Of a stretch of DNA of 8,097 nt, positions 1 through 6,093 are shown in pieces. The position numbers were made by a program, and so were the translations under genes. The stretch comes from an uncultured Collinsella sp. GTDB taxonomy: Bacteria; Actinomycetota; Coriobacteriia; Coriobacteriales; Coriobacteriaceae. The stretch spans positions 1 to 8,097 of the forward strand of contig CABUBZ010000079.1 of the NCBI GenBank assembly GCA_902489945.1, given 5' to 3'. The notes beneath the pieces were generated by a model. The model had not been told where the DNA came from. It worked only from the letters and a program-made list of their open reading frames with translations, and ran no database searches. Position 1 is the stretch's first letter. Each line of letters starts with the position of its first letter.

Positions 1-1466
1 TCCCTGTCGACGGCGTAGTACTCGAGGGCGCGTCGGCCGTGGACGAGAGTGCGCTCACCGGCGAGTCCATCCCCGTGGAAAAGACCGCCGGCGACACCGT
101 CAACGCCGCCACGGTCAACCGCACCGGATCGTTTACCTTCCGCGCCACGCGCGTGGGCTCCGACACGTCGCTTGCCAAGATCATCCAGCTCGTCGAGGAC
201 GCCAACGCCACCAAGGCGCCCATCGCCCGCATGGCCGATAAGGTCGCCGGCGTGTTTGTGCCCGTGGTGTTCGTAATCTCGGCCGTGACCTTTGCGGTGT
301 GGATGGCACTGACCGGCAGCGTGAACGAGGCGCTCACCTCCGCCGTGGCGGTGTTGGTGATCAGCTGTCCGTGCGCACTCGGCCTGGCCACGCCCGTCGC
401 CATCATGGTGGGCACCGGCAAGGGCGCCGAAATGGGCATCCTGTTCAAAAGCGCCGAGGCGCTGGAAAACCTACGCAGCGTGGGCACCGTGGTGCTCGAC
501 AAGACGGGCACGGTCACCCGCGGCAAGCCGGCCGTGACCGATATTGTGGTTGCCGCGCGCGCCGACGGCTCGCCCGCCATGAGCGAAAAGGCGCTGCTCA
601 AGTTAGCCGCCGCGCTGGAGCGCTCGAGCGAGCACCCGCTGGCCGAAGCGATTATGGCCGAGTGCGAGGCGCGCGGAATCGTGGCGCGCATGGTCGAGGA
701 CTTTGCCGCAGTGCCTGGACGAGGCGTTACGGCGCGCGAGGGGCAGAATGTCATCGCAGCCGGCAACGTGCGCCTGATGAACGAGCTGGGCGCGGAGGTG
801 CCCGCCGGTCTTGCCGAGCAGTTCGCTGCCGAAGGCAAGACGCCGCTGTTCTTTGCCAAGAACGGTGAGCTTGTCGGCACCATCGCCGTGGCCGACGAGG
901 TCAAAGAGACGAGCGCTGCTGCCATCGCCGCATTGCGCAAGCTCGGCGTCGATGTGCGTATGCTCACCGGCGACAACCGCGTGACGGCCGAAGCCATCGC
1001 CCGCCGCGTGGGACTGAGCAGCGAACAGGTCATCGCCGACGTCCTCCCCGCCGACAAGGAACGCCACGTGCGCGAACTGCAGGGTGCGGGCAGCAAGGTC
1101 GCCATCGTGGGCGACGGCATCAACGACTCCCCCGCCCTGGCGCGCGCCGACGTGGGCCTTGCGATCGGCACCGGCGCCGACATCGCCAAGGAGGGCGCCG
1201 ACGTGGTACTCATGCGCAGCGACCTCATGGATGTTGCGCGGGCCATCGAGCTGTCGCGCGCCACGATCCGCAACATCAAGCAGGACCTGTTCTGGGCACT
1301 GTTCTACAACGGCATCGGCATTCCGCTCGCCGCGGGCGTGTTCTTCCCGCTCACGGGATGGCAACTCTCGCCGATGTTTGGCGCCGCGGCCATGAGCCTG
1401 TCGAGCGTGTGCGTCGTAAGCAATGCGCTGCGTCTGAAATCCTTTAAGCCTAAAGTGGCAAAATAG
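1..1466 (+). CDS. copA: Copper-exporting P1B-type ATPase CopA, 5' end outside the window
   Basis: This is the C-terminal part of an inner-membrane Cu(+)-exporting P1B-type ATPase, which couples ATP hydrolysis to copper efflux. The reading frame is open from base 3 (PVDGVV...). The first internal GTG at 39 is a valine codon, not a start, so the N-terminal metal-binding domain and first membrane helices lie upstream of the window. Visible in order are the actuator loop TGES (57-68), the transmembrane metal site CPC (366-374), the phosphorylation site DKTGT (498-512), the SEHP motif of the nucleotide-binding domain (His at 633-635), MLTGDN, and GDGIND (1110-1127). The last two helices carry YN and MSLSS, the residues that mark Cu(+)-specific P1B-1 pumps rather than Zn/Cd pumps. 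About 488 residues are visible of a family length of roughly 750-850. copZ and csoR follow on the same strand, which supports the copper assignment. Confidence 0.96.
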   Translation, partial: PVDGVVLEGASAVDESALTGESIPVEKTAGDTVNAATVNRTGSFTFRATRVGSDTSLAKIIQLVEDANATKAPIARMADKVAGVFVPVVFVISAVTFAVWMALTGSVNEALTSAVAVLVISCPCALGLATPVAIMVGTGKGAEMGILFKSAEALENLRSVGTVVLDKTGTVTRGKPAVTDIVVAARADGSPAMSEKALLKLAAALERSSEHPLAEAIMAECEARGIVARMVEDFAAVPGRGVTAREGQNVIAAGNVRLMNELGAEVPAGLAEQFAAEGKTPLFFAKNGELVGTIAVADEVKETSAAAIAALRKLGVDVRMLTGDNRVTAEAIARRVGLSSEQVIADVLPADKERHVRELQGAGSKVAIVGDGINDSPALARADVGLAIGTGADIAKEGADVVLMRSDLMDVARAIELSRATIRNIKQDLFWALFYNGIGIPLAAGVFFPLTGWQLSPMFGAAAMSLSSVCVVSNALRLKSFKPKVAK

Positions 1467-1494
1467 GCTAACCATTAAGTCCATTTAGAACGGG

Positions 1495-1588
1495 TTTTCC
1501 AGGTGCCCGAGATTGACCTGAAAGAGGAGCGACGCGTACTTTGGTACGCGAGCGACGGCTTGAAGGTCAAGGTCGGGTGCCTGGGAAA
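1495..1588 (+). repeat. Long imperfect palindrome between copA and copZ, probable mRNA hairpin
   Basis: The arms 1495-1519 and 1564-1588 pair at 23 of 25 positions; three of the pairs are G-U on the + strand RNA (1498/1585, 1504/1579, 1505/1578). The only mismatches are at 1511/1572 and 1512/1571. Inside is a second perfect 7-bp hairpin, CGCGTAC (1533-1539) with GTACGCG (1544-1550) around a TTTG loop, flanked by direct copies of GAGCGACG (1527-1534 and 1550-1557). No T-run follows on either strand, so it is not a standard terminator. It ends 25 nt before the copZ start. Its size and symmetry suggest a dispersed intergenic palindromic element or an RNA-processing or stability hairpin in the copA-copZ transcript. 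I do not recognise a named family. Confidence 0.7.
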
Positions 1589-1613
1589 GCCGACACAACA
1601 GAGAGGAATACCC

Positions 1614-1835
1614 ATGCGTTACACAATCAAGACTTCCGGCCTCATGTGCGGCCACTGCGACGCCACTGTCGAGACGGCACTGCTCAACGTGGCCGGCGTG
1701 ACCGACGCCGACGCCGATCACGAGACTCAGACCGTCCAGGTGGAGTGCGCCGACACCGTGACCGCCGAGCAGCTCGCCGCCGCTGTCGAGGGCGCCGGCG
1801 AGAAGTTCCACGCCCTGTCCGTGACCGCCGCGTAG
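1614..1835 (+). CDS. copZ: CopZ-like copper chaperone, heavy-metal-associated domain
   Basis: This 73-residue protein is a single heavy-metal-associated (HMA) ferredoxin-like domain. Such chaperones bind Cu(I) in the cytoplasm and pass it to the CopA pump. The metal loop is GLMCGHC (residues 9-15), with Cys12 and Cys15 as ligands; the GMMCGHC-like form is common in Gram-positive CopZ proteins. The rest follows the family pattern, with a helix after the loop, a VAGVTDADADHETQTVQV strand pair, and a second helix (TAEQLAAAVEGAG). Length is typical for CopZ. ATG at 1614 is chosen because GAGAGG (1601-1606) sits 7 nt upstream and the HMA fold starts at once. The frame is also open back to a GTG at 1503, but that extension only reads through the palindrome. 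copA is upstream and csoR 48 nt downstream. Confidence 0.93.
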   Translation: MRYTIKTSGLMCGHCDATVETALLNVAGVTDADADHETQTVQVECADTVTAEQLAAAVEGAGEKFHALSVTAA

Positions 1836-1883
1836 CAGCTACCAGAAGCATTCGACCCCATCGACCAGAAACGAGGACCCGCC

Positions 1884-2156
1884 ATGATGGCAGACCACAA
1901 ATCGGTGACCCGCATGCTCAAGACGGCACGCGGCCAGATCGACGGCATCTTGCGGATGGTCGAGGAGGACCGCTATTGCGTCGATATTTCCACGCAGCTC
2001 ATGGCCACACAGGCGCTCCTCGCGCGCATTAACGCCGACGTGCTCAAGGCGCATATCGAGGGCTGCGTGACTTCGGCAATCGAATCGGGCGACGAAGACC
2101 TCAAAGCCGCCAAACTCGCCGAAATCGAACGCGTCGTCGACAAACTCTCCAAGTAA
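1884..2156 (+). CDS. csoR: CsoR-family copper-sensing transcriptional repressor
   Basis: This 90-residue, all-helical protein belongs to the CsoR/RcnR/FrmR (DUF156) family of DNA-binding repressors that release their operator on binding ligand. Family hallmarks are the ARGQIDGILRMVEEDRYC segment and the LKAHIEGCV segment. The Cu(I) ligands are seen as Cys32, His57 and Cys61. Their spacing (25 and 4) equals that of Mycobacterium tuberculosis CsoR Cys36-His61-Cys65, and Tyr31 matches the second-shell Tyr35. The Cys-His-Cys set argues for copper rather than a persulfide sensor (CstR lacks the His) or a nickel sensor (RcnR has an N-terminal His ligand). The start is ATG 1884 with GAGGA (1873-1877) 6 nt upstream; ATG 1887 is possible. 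It lies at the end of the copA-copZ unit and probably represses it, but the copA promoter is outside the window, so no operator can be shown. Confidence 0.93.
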   Translation: MMADHKSVTRMLKTARGQIDGILRMVEEDRYCVDISTQLMATQALLARINADVLKAHIEGCVTSAIESGDEDLKAAKLAEIERVVDKLSK

Positions 2157-2166
2157 TTGGGGCATT

Positions 2167-2247
2167 GGGGACAGGTACGTTTGCACCGTCTTGGTATTCC
2201 GGGGACAGGTATGTTTGCACCACATTGGTGCAGATTAACCTGTCCCC
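2167..2247 (+). repeat. REP-like GGGGACAGGT elements: two direct copies plus one inverted copy (REPIN-like)
   Basis: Two direct 21-nt copies (2167-2187 and 2201-2221) share GGGGACAGGTAYGTTTGCAC and differ at one base. A third, inverted copy (2227-2247) reads GGGGACAGGT on the - strand and diverges mainly at positions 11-15. Copies 2 and 3 face each other around a 5-nt loop (2222-2226), so the transcript can fold into a long hairpin. GGGG-headed sequences of this kind are typical of REP elements moved by IS200-like REP-associated tyrosine transposases; no transposase is in the window. The hairpin sits between csoR and the next gene and may also limit read-through, although only a poor T-run follows (CCCCCTTGCT). 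Confidence 0.75.
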
Positions 2248-2302
2248 CTTGCTCTAAATCGGGTATAAAGGCGTGCAGCATATCGAACGAAAGGCAATTT
2301 GC

Positions 2303-2776
2303 ATGAATGACTTTATGAAGGGTCGCAATGGTGCCGATGAACTCACCATCGTGATGGGTTTTGCCGGCATCGTCATCGCGATGATCGGATCGATAGCCCG
2401 CATCCAGTGGCTCAGCTGGATTGCCATCGTCGTAATCGTGATTGGCGTGCTGCGCGGCCTGTCCAAAAATATCGACGCACGTCACAAGGAGAACGAGGCC
2501 TTTGTCGCCGCGACTGCAAACGTACCCGGCTTGGGCAAGTTTGTAGCTAGCTTGGGCGGCGGAGCTGCAGCGGCCAACGCCTCGCGCGCAGCCGGTACTA
2601 GCAAGGAAGACTTTGAACGTGCCAAGCGCACAGCCAAGAAGATGTGGAAGGGCCGCAAGACCACGGCCTATCTAAAGTGCCCCAACTGCGGCCAGATGCT
2701 CTCCGTTCCCAAGGGCAAAGGCAAGATCCGCGTCACCTGCCCCAAGTGCCATGCCAAGATGGAGACGCGCTCATAG
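2303..2776 (+). CDS. Small membrane protein with C-terminal zinc ribbon, function unknown
   Basis: This 157-residue protein is not one I can name. The N-terminus has two hydrophobic stretches (about residues 15-33 and 36-51) separated by a short polar turn (ARIQW), so it probably forms a two-helix membrane hairpin. A linker rich in Ala and Gly (AASLGGGAAAANASRAAG-like) and then a basic segment (RAKRTAKKMWKGRK) follow. The C-terminus is a zinc ribbon, CPNC at about 126-129 and CPKC at about 147-150, with basic residues between. ATG 2303 has GAAAGG (2289-2294) 8 nt upstream; a GTG at 2273 in the same frame has no comparable site. TATAAA at 2264-2269 could be a -10 box, without a clear -35. A strong terminator follows 21 nt after the stop, so it is probably transcribed alone. 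Its role could be membrane-tethered nucleic-acid or protein binding, but that is a guess. Confidence 0.82.
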   Translation: MNDFMKGRNGADELTIVMGFAGIVIAMIGSIARIQWLSWIAIVVIVIGVLRGLSKNIDARHKENEAFVAATANVPGLGKFVASLGGGAAAANASRAAGTSKEDFERAKRTAKKMWKGRKTTAYLKCPNCGQMLSVPKGKGKIRVTCPKCHAKMETRS

Positions 2777-2797
2777 CTGCCATACCATGGGACAAAT

Positions 2798-2833
2798 AAA
2801 AGCCGAGGCCTCGCACTGGGACCTCGGCTTTTT
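2798..2833 (+). terminator. Bidirectional intrinsic terminator
   Basis: AGCCGAGG (2801-2808) pairs perfectly with CCTCGGCT (2822-2829), extended by AAA/TTT (2798-2800 with 2830-2832), around a 13-nt loop. A TTTTT run (2829-2833) ends the + strand copy. On the - strand the same stem is followed by GGCTTTTATTTG, so it can also stop transcription of the convergent amidohydrolase gene, whose stop is about 50 nt away. Confidence 0.9.
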
Positions 2834-2883
2834 CTGATTATGACAAAAGGATTGTCCCTTTGTCGCATCGCCATATCGCGCGC

Positions 2884-4254
2884 TTACGCCACGCCATCGC
2901 GGGTAAGCTCCTCGGCCAACGCCTCGGCAGGCATGGCCATAATCGCGTCGAGCTCGGCGTCCACCTCGGGAATACGCTTCACCTTGAGCTTGCGCACCAG
3001 ATCACCGCGACACATCACGTGCGTCGGATCACGCAGTGCGCACAGGTCATCGAGCGGGTTCTCGCGCGTCACCAGGATATCGGCGGCCTTGCCGCACTCG
3101 ATTGTGCCGGTCTCGCCGCCCAGCCCCAGCAGCTCGGCATTGACCTGCGTGGCCGTATGCAGCGCGAAGGCGTTGCCCACGCCGACATACTTGGCAAAAT
3201 AGGCCACCTCACGCCACATGTCGTACTGCGTCACGAACGGGCAGCTCGAGTCCGTGCCAAGGCCCACCTTAACACCAGCTTCCAGTGCGGCACGGGCGCT
3301 CTCGATGATGCCCGAGCACACGATGTCACCGTTCTTCTTTTGTGTATCGGTCGAATGGGTCTTTTCCGGGTCGAGCAATACAAACGGCAGCGCCGGGCTG
3401 ATCGTGCAGGTAACGCTGGGCGCACGCCCCTCGAGCTGCGTGCCCGCGGCGCCACGGTACAGTTCCATGATCTCGGGCGTCAACGGAGCGCCGTGCTCGA
3501 TCGTATCGACGCCGGCCTGAAGCGCAGCGTTCACGCCTTCGGTGCTCTCGACATGGGCCATAACCGGCAGGCCCACCTCGTGCGCCGCCTTGCACGCCGC
3601 CGCGGCAACCTCGACCGGCATACGCAGCACACCCGGCTCGCCCACCTCGGTAGCGTCGAACACGCCGCCCGTCACGAACAGCTTGATGACGTCGGCACCG
3701 CGCGCATACAGGTCGCGCACCTGTTCGGCCGCCTCGGCAGGGCTGTTGGCCACCTGGGCGAACAAGCCCGCACCATGGCCGCCCGGCACCGTTACGCCCG
3801 TTCCCGGCGCCACCAGGCGAGGACCTTGATACTTGCCGGCATCGATAGCATCGCGCACGGCCAGATCGGCAAACAGCGGGTCGCCCGCGCCGCGCACCGT
3901 GGTCACGCCACTTGACAGTTGTTGTTGGGCGCTGCCCTTAAGAATATGGCGCACAATGGCGCGCCCCACGGGATTATCGAGCTTCTTCATCAGCGCGCCC
4001 GCATCGCCGGCCGAGACAGGCTTGCCCGAGCCGCACAGGTGCACGTGCATATTGATGAGCCCGGGCATGAGATACGCACCGGCCAGGTCGATAACCTCGG
4101 CACCCGCTGGCGCCTGCGCCACAGCACTCGGCCCCATCCAGGTGATGACGCCGCGCTCAACAGTCACGGCCATATCGGGTTGCGGCTCCATATGCTCCGA
4201 ACCATCCAGAATGGTCGCATTGATAAACAACGTGGGACGATCGGCAGACGCCAT
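2884..4254 (-). CDS. Metal-dependent amidohydrolase, imidazolonepropionase/prolidase-like
   Basis: This 456-residue cytoplasmic enzyme belongs to the amidohydrolase superfamily (TIM barrel with a binuclear or mononuclear metal centre). Visible metal and catalytic residues are His70-x-His72 (LINMHVHLCG) after strand 1, Lys191 (VIKLFVTGG; probably the carboxylated bridging lysine), His234 (VMAHVES), His254 (TIEHGAP) and Asp335 (GLGTDSS). N- and C-terminal segments form the usual small beta-sandwich (GKAADILVTRENPL). The VIKLFVTGG/TIEHG combination fits the subgroup of imidazolonepropionase-like and Xaa-Pro or Xaa-Arg dipeptidases; the substrate cannot be read from sequence. ATG 4254 is chosen because GGAGGAG (4261-4267, - strand) precedes it by 6 nt and homology to the family starts at once. 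The frame stays open to 4383, and an ATG at 4287 is a weaker alternative. A GGATAATAAT box at 4293-4302 (- strand) may be its -10. Confidence 0.9.
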   Translation of the reverse strand: MASADRPTLFINATILDGSEHMEPQPDMAVTVERGVITWMGPSAVAQAPAGAEVIDLAGAYLMPGLINMHVHLCGSGKPVSAGDAGALMKKLDNPVGRAIVRHILKGSAQQQLSSGVTTVRGAGDPLFADLAVRDAIDAGKYQGPRLVAPGTGVTVPGGHGAGLFAQVANSPAEAAEQVRDLYARGADVIKLFVTGGVFDATEVGEPGVLRMPVEVAAAACKAAHEVGLPVMAHVESTEGVNAALQAGVDTIEHGAPLTPEIMELYRGAAGTQLEGRAPSVTCTISPALPFVLLDPEKTHSTDTQKKNGDIVCSGIIESARAALEAGVKVGLGTDSSCPFVTQYDMWREVAYFAKYVGVGNAFALHTATQVNAELLGLGGETGTIECGKAADILVTRENPLDDLCALRDPTHVMCRGDLVRKLKVKRIPEVDAELDAIMAMPAEALAEELTRDGVA

Positions 4255-4403
4255 ATCGAGCTCCTCCCTCACGATTAACTTGAACATTTGTCCATTATTA
4301 TCCAGCGCGGCAGGGTTGCTGCGGACATATCGGCTAACGGAGGGAAGAGGGGATGTGGGGGACGGAATACGTTGCAGCCCCACCCCAGCAACATCAGGGG
4401 AAT

Positions 4404-4700
4404 GTCTCGATCTGTAACAGGTACAGGGTTATTGGGCCCCTTGATGTTACAGATCGAGATCTATCGGCAGCCGCCAACCTTCCGTCTCAATCTGTAACAG
4501 TTACGGGCCCAAACAGCCGCCAAACGTTACAGATTGAGATATTCTCCAGCCCCGTCGTCAAACGTCTAAATCTGTAACAGGTAGACAGGTTTTCGGCCTC
4601 TAGATGTTACAGATTGAGATCTTTCGGCAGCCGCCAACCTTCCGTCTCAATCTGTAACAGTTACGAGGCCAAACGGTCCCTTGTTGTTACAGATCGAGAC
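4404..4700. repeat. Array 1: eight alternating inverted copies of a 17-bp repeat, 80-bp period
   Basis: The repeat is GTCTCAATCTGTAACAG, or its reverse complement. Forward copies start at 4404, 4484, 4564 and 4644, exactly 80 nt apart. Reverse copies (YGTTACAGATYGAGAY) start at 4445, 4525, 4605 and 4685, also exactly 80 nt apart. Spacers are 24 nt (forward to reverse) and 23 nt (reverse to forward). Each forward copy can pair with its reverse neighbour as a 14-16-bp stem around a loop of about 24-27 nt. Spacers are not unrelated: 4461-4483 and 4621-4643 differ at one base, 160 nt apart. The array fills most of the gap between the nuclease-like gene (stop at 4742) and the amidohydrolase. About 150 nt on the amidohydrolase side (4255-4403) hold its leader and nothing else I recognise. 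Confidence 0.93.
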
Positions 4701-4741
4701 AAACTCGGCAGGAACAACCACATTCGCGTCAGTTGCACCCC

Positions 4742-5812
4742 TTAGCACCCATACCACTGGCGTCTCCATTCCTCAGCCAGATCGGCCCGCTGTGGAATTC
4801 CCGCCAGTCTCATCTTTTCAGCCAGCTTTCCCGGGTTCTTGAGTTCATCAAATGTAAACCGAAGCACCTTATGCCCGAGCATTGTCAGATGAGATTCCCG
4901 CTGACGCTCTGCCACGAATGGATCGACCGGCTCCCGACCCTCGCCGTTCTGCAAGGTGTACTTCCCCTTTCCGTCGAGCTCGCCGATGACACACGTCCCG
5001 TCCTCGAGCCGCCAAAAATAGTCGACGCGAAACACCTGGCTCGGATCGAGCGGGTCGCGAAACTCCACCTGCAGCTCCGGAACCGGAAAGCCGTACGCAA
5101 TAAAGAACGCTCGGAACCGAGACTCGCCGCCGTTTTCGGACATCCTGTCCGCATACGATGCAATCACCTGTGCCCTGCGATACCCTCGCCTGCCCTCGCA
5201 ATCGGCGCGGAGGCGCTCGCACAAATCCCCACGTGATACGCCTTTCGCCCGCAGTGCAGAATCGGCAATCGCCAACCCGTAGGAAAACGGCGCACGCAGC
5301 AGACAATCCTCCACCGTGCGCCAAAACGGCGTCACTCGCACGCCGTCGACGCGCTCAATCGCACCCGCCATCTGTGGACGCAACAACCTGCACCCGCTGC
5401 TCAACGTCACCGAACAGCAAGTCTTAACAAGGAAACGCGGCCCGAGCAGATCATTCGGCACCTCCAGACCCCACAAAAGCGCCGCGTCATAGCCCCAAAA
5501 CGCCCAATCGGGATGAAATTCCGCAAGCCCTCTGATAGTCCTCAGTGCTCGCTCCGCTGGCGTCAATGCATCCCAATCATGCTGAAAACAGAACAGGTAC
5601 GGCTCGGGCTCCGCGATATCGTCGGTTCCAACATGGCGCCGCAGCCACATGAGCTCGGTATTGTCATGCGTTGCGAGCAGCGCACCTTGCTTGGCCGTCT
5701 CCGTGAGCCGCGCGAGCATCCTATTCCGCGCCAACGTGTTGCGAGTCGCATGTTTGTGTTTGAGAACGGTATTAGACACTTTCATCACCACCACGTCAGA
5801 CAAATGGACCAT
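4742..5812 (-). CDS. AbiEi/DUF559-like protein with putative PD-(D/E)XK nuclease domain
   Basis: This protein of about 356 residues resembles actinobacterial proteins that join an AbiEi-antitoxin-like region to a DUF559/Vsr-like nuclease domain. The middle shows the AbiEi-type pattern: HPDWAFWGYDAALLWGLEVP (residues 100-119), then GVRVTPFWRTVEDCLL (157-172). The C-terminal part has an acidic helix residue (Glu230 in NGGESRFR), Asp264 (FRVDYFW), Glu278-x-Asp280 with Lys282/Lys284 (GELDGKGKY), and a closing RESHLTMLGHKVLRFTFDEL. This order fits a PD-(D/E)XK active site, so DNA cleavage is plausible but unproven. No AbiEii toxin partner is adjacent. The start is uncertain: ATG 5812 has GGAGG 11 nt upstream, ATG 5785 follows GGTGGTG, and a TTG at 5836 opens the frame. 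Repeat arrays lie on both sides, one beginning within 30 nt of the start. It could be an autoregulator, a defence nuclease or a domesticated fragment. Confidence 0.75.
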   Translation of the reverse strand: MVHLSDVVVMKVSNTVLKHKHATRNTLARNRMLARLTETAKQGALLATHDNTELMWLRRHVGTDDIAEPEPYLFCFQHDWDALTPAERALRTIRGLAEFHPDWAFWGYDAALLWGLEVPNDLLGPRFLVKTCCSVTLSSGCRLLRPQMAGAIERVDGVRVTPFWRTVEDCLLRAPFSYGLAIADSALRAKGVSRGDLCERLRADCEGRRGYRRAQVIASYADRMSENGGESRFRAFFIAYGFPVPELQVEFRDPLDPSQVFRVDYFWRLEDGTCVIGELDGKGKYTLQNGEGREPVDPFVAERQRESHLTMLGHKVLRFTFDELKNPGKLAEKMRLAGIPQRADLAEEWRRQWYGC

Positions 5813-5838
5813 CGCCGCTGTTGCCTCCGCTGGCAAAT

Positions 5839-6056
5839 GTCTTGATCTGTAACAGGAAGACCGATTTTTGGCCGCTAGATGTTACAGATCGAGATCTTTC
5901 GACACCGCGTCCAACCTTTGTCTCGATCTGTAACAGTTAGACGTTCTCCAGCCCCCCAAACGTTACAGATTTAGACAAACCAGCGGCGCCCAAGCGTTCG
6001 TCTCAATCTGTAACAGGTAGACCGGTTTTTTGTCCCTAAACGTTACAGATTGAGAC
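5839..6056. repeat. Array 2: six alternating inverted copies of the same 17-bp repeat
   Basis: Forward copies start at 5839, 5920 and 6000, and reverse copies at 5880, 5961 and 6041, so steps are 81 and 80 nt. Forward-to-reverse distance is 41 nt each time, as in array 1, and spacers are 23-24 nt. The last pair (6000-6016 with 6041-6056) is a perfect 15-bp inverted repeat. The loop types match array 1: 5856-5879 and 6017-6040 resemble 4581-4604, and 5896-5919 resembles 4621-4643. The array lies in the leader of the nuclease-like gene, between it and the upstream 235-aa gene, and would be in the 5' UTR of any transcript entering from that side. Terminal reverse copies end GAGAC-AAA in both arrays (4700, 6056). 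Confidence 0.93.
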
Positions 6057-6093
6057 AAAGTCAGGGGCAGCAGAGCGACACCAGTCACATCCC

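Noticed and set aside
603..1484. 293-codon open frame on the - strand under copA
   Set aside because: It is a mirror of the high-GC copA reading frame, has no recognisable domain, and copA motifs run through the whole stretch.
1503..1613. N-terminal extension of CopZ from GTG 1503
   Set aside because: The extension only translates the palindrome; ATG 1614 has a good ribosome binding site and gives a normal-length CopZ.
2860..3915. 351-codon open frame on the + strand under the amidohydrolase
   Set aside because: Low-complexity His/Arg-rich translation typical of antisense frames in GC-rich genes; the - strand frame carries all amidohydrolase motifs.
4404..4700. CRISPR array
   Set aside because: Copies alternate in orientation, are only 17 bp long, and the spacers are related to one another (one pair differs at a single base). 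No cas gene is present. The same holds for 5839-6056.
4404..6056. Integron attC array or origin iterons
   Set aside because: No attC core sites, integrase, cassettes, replication initiator or AT-rich unwinding region is visible.
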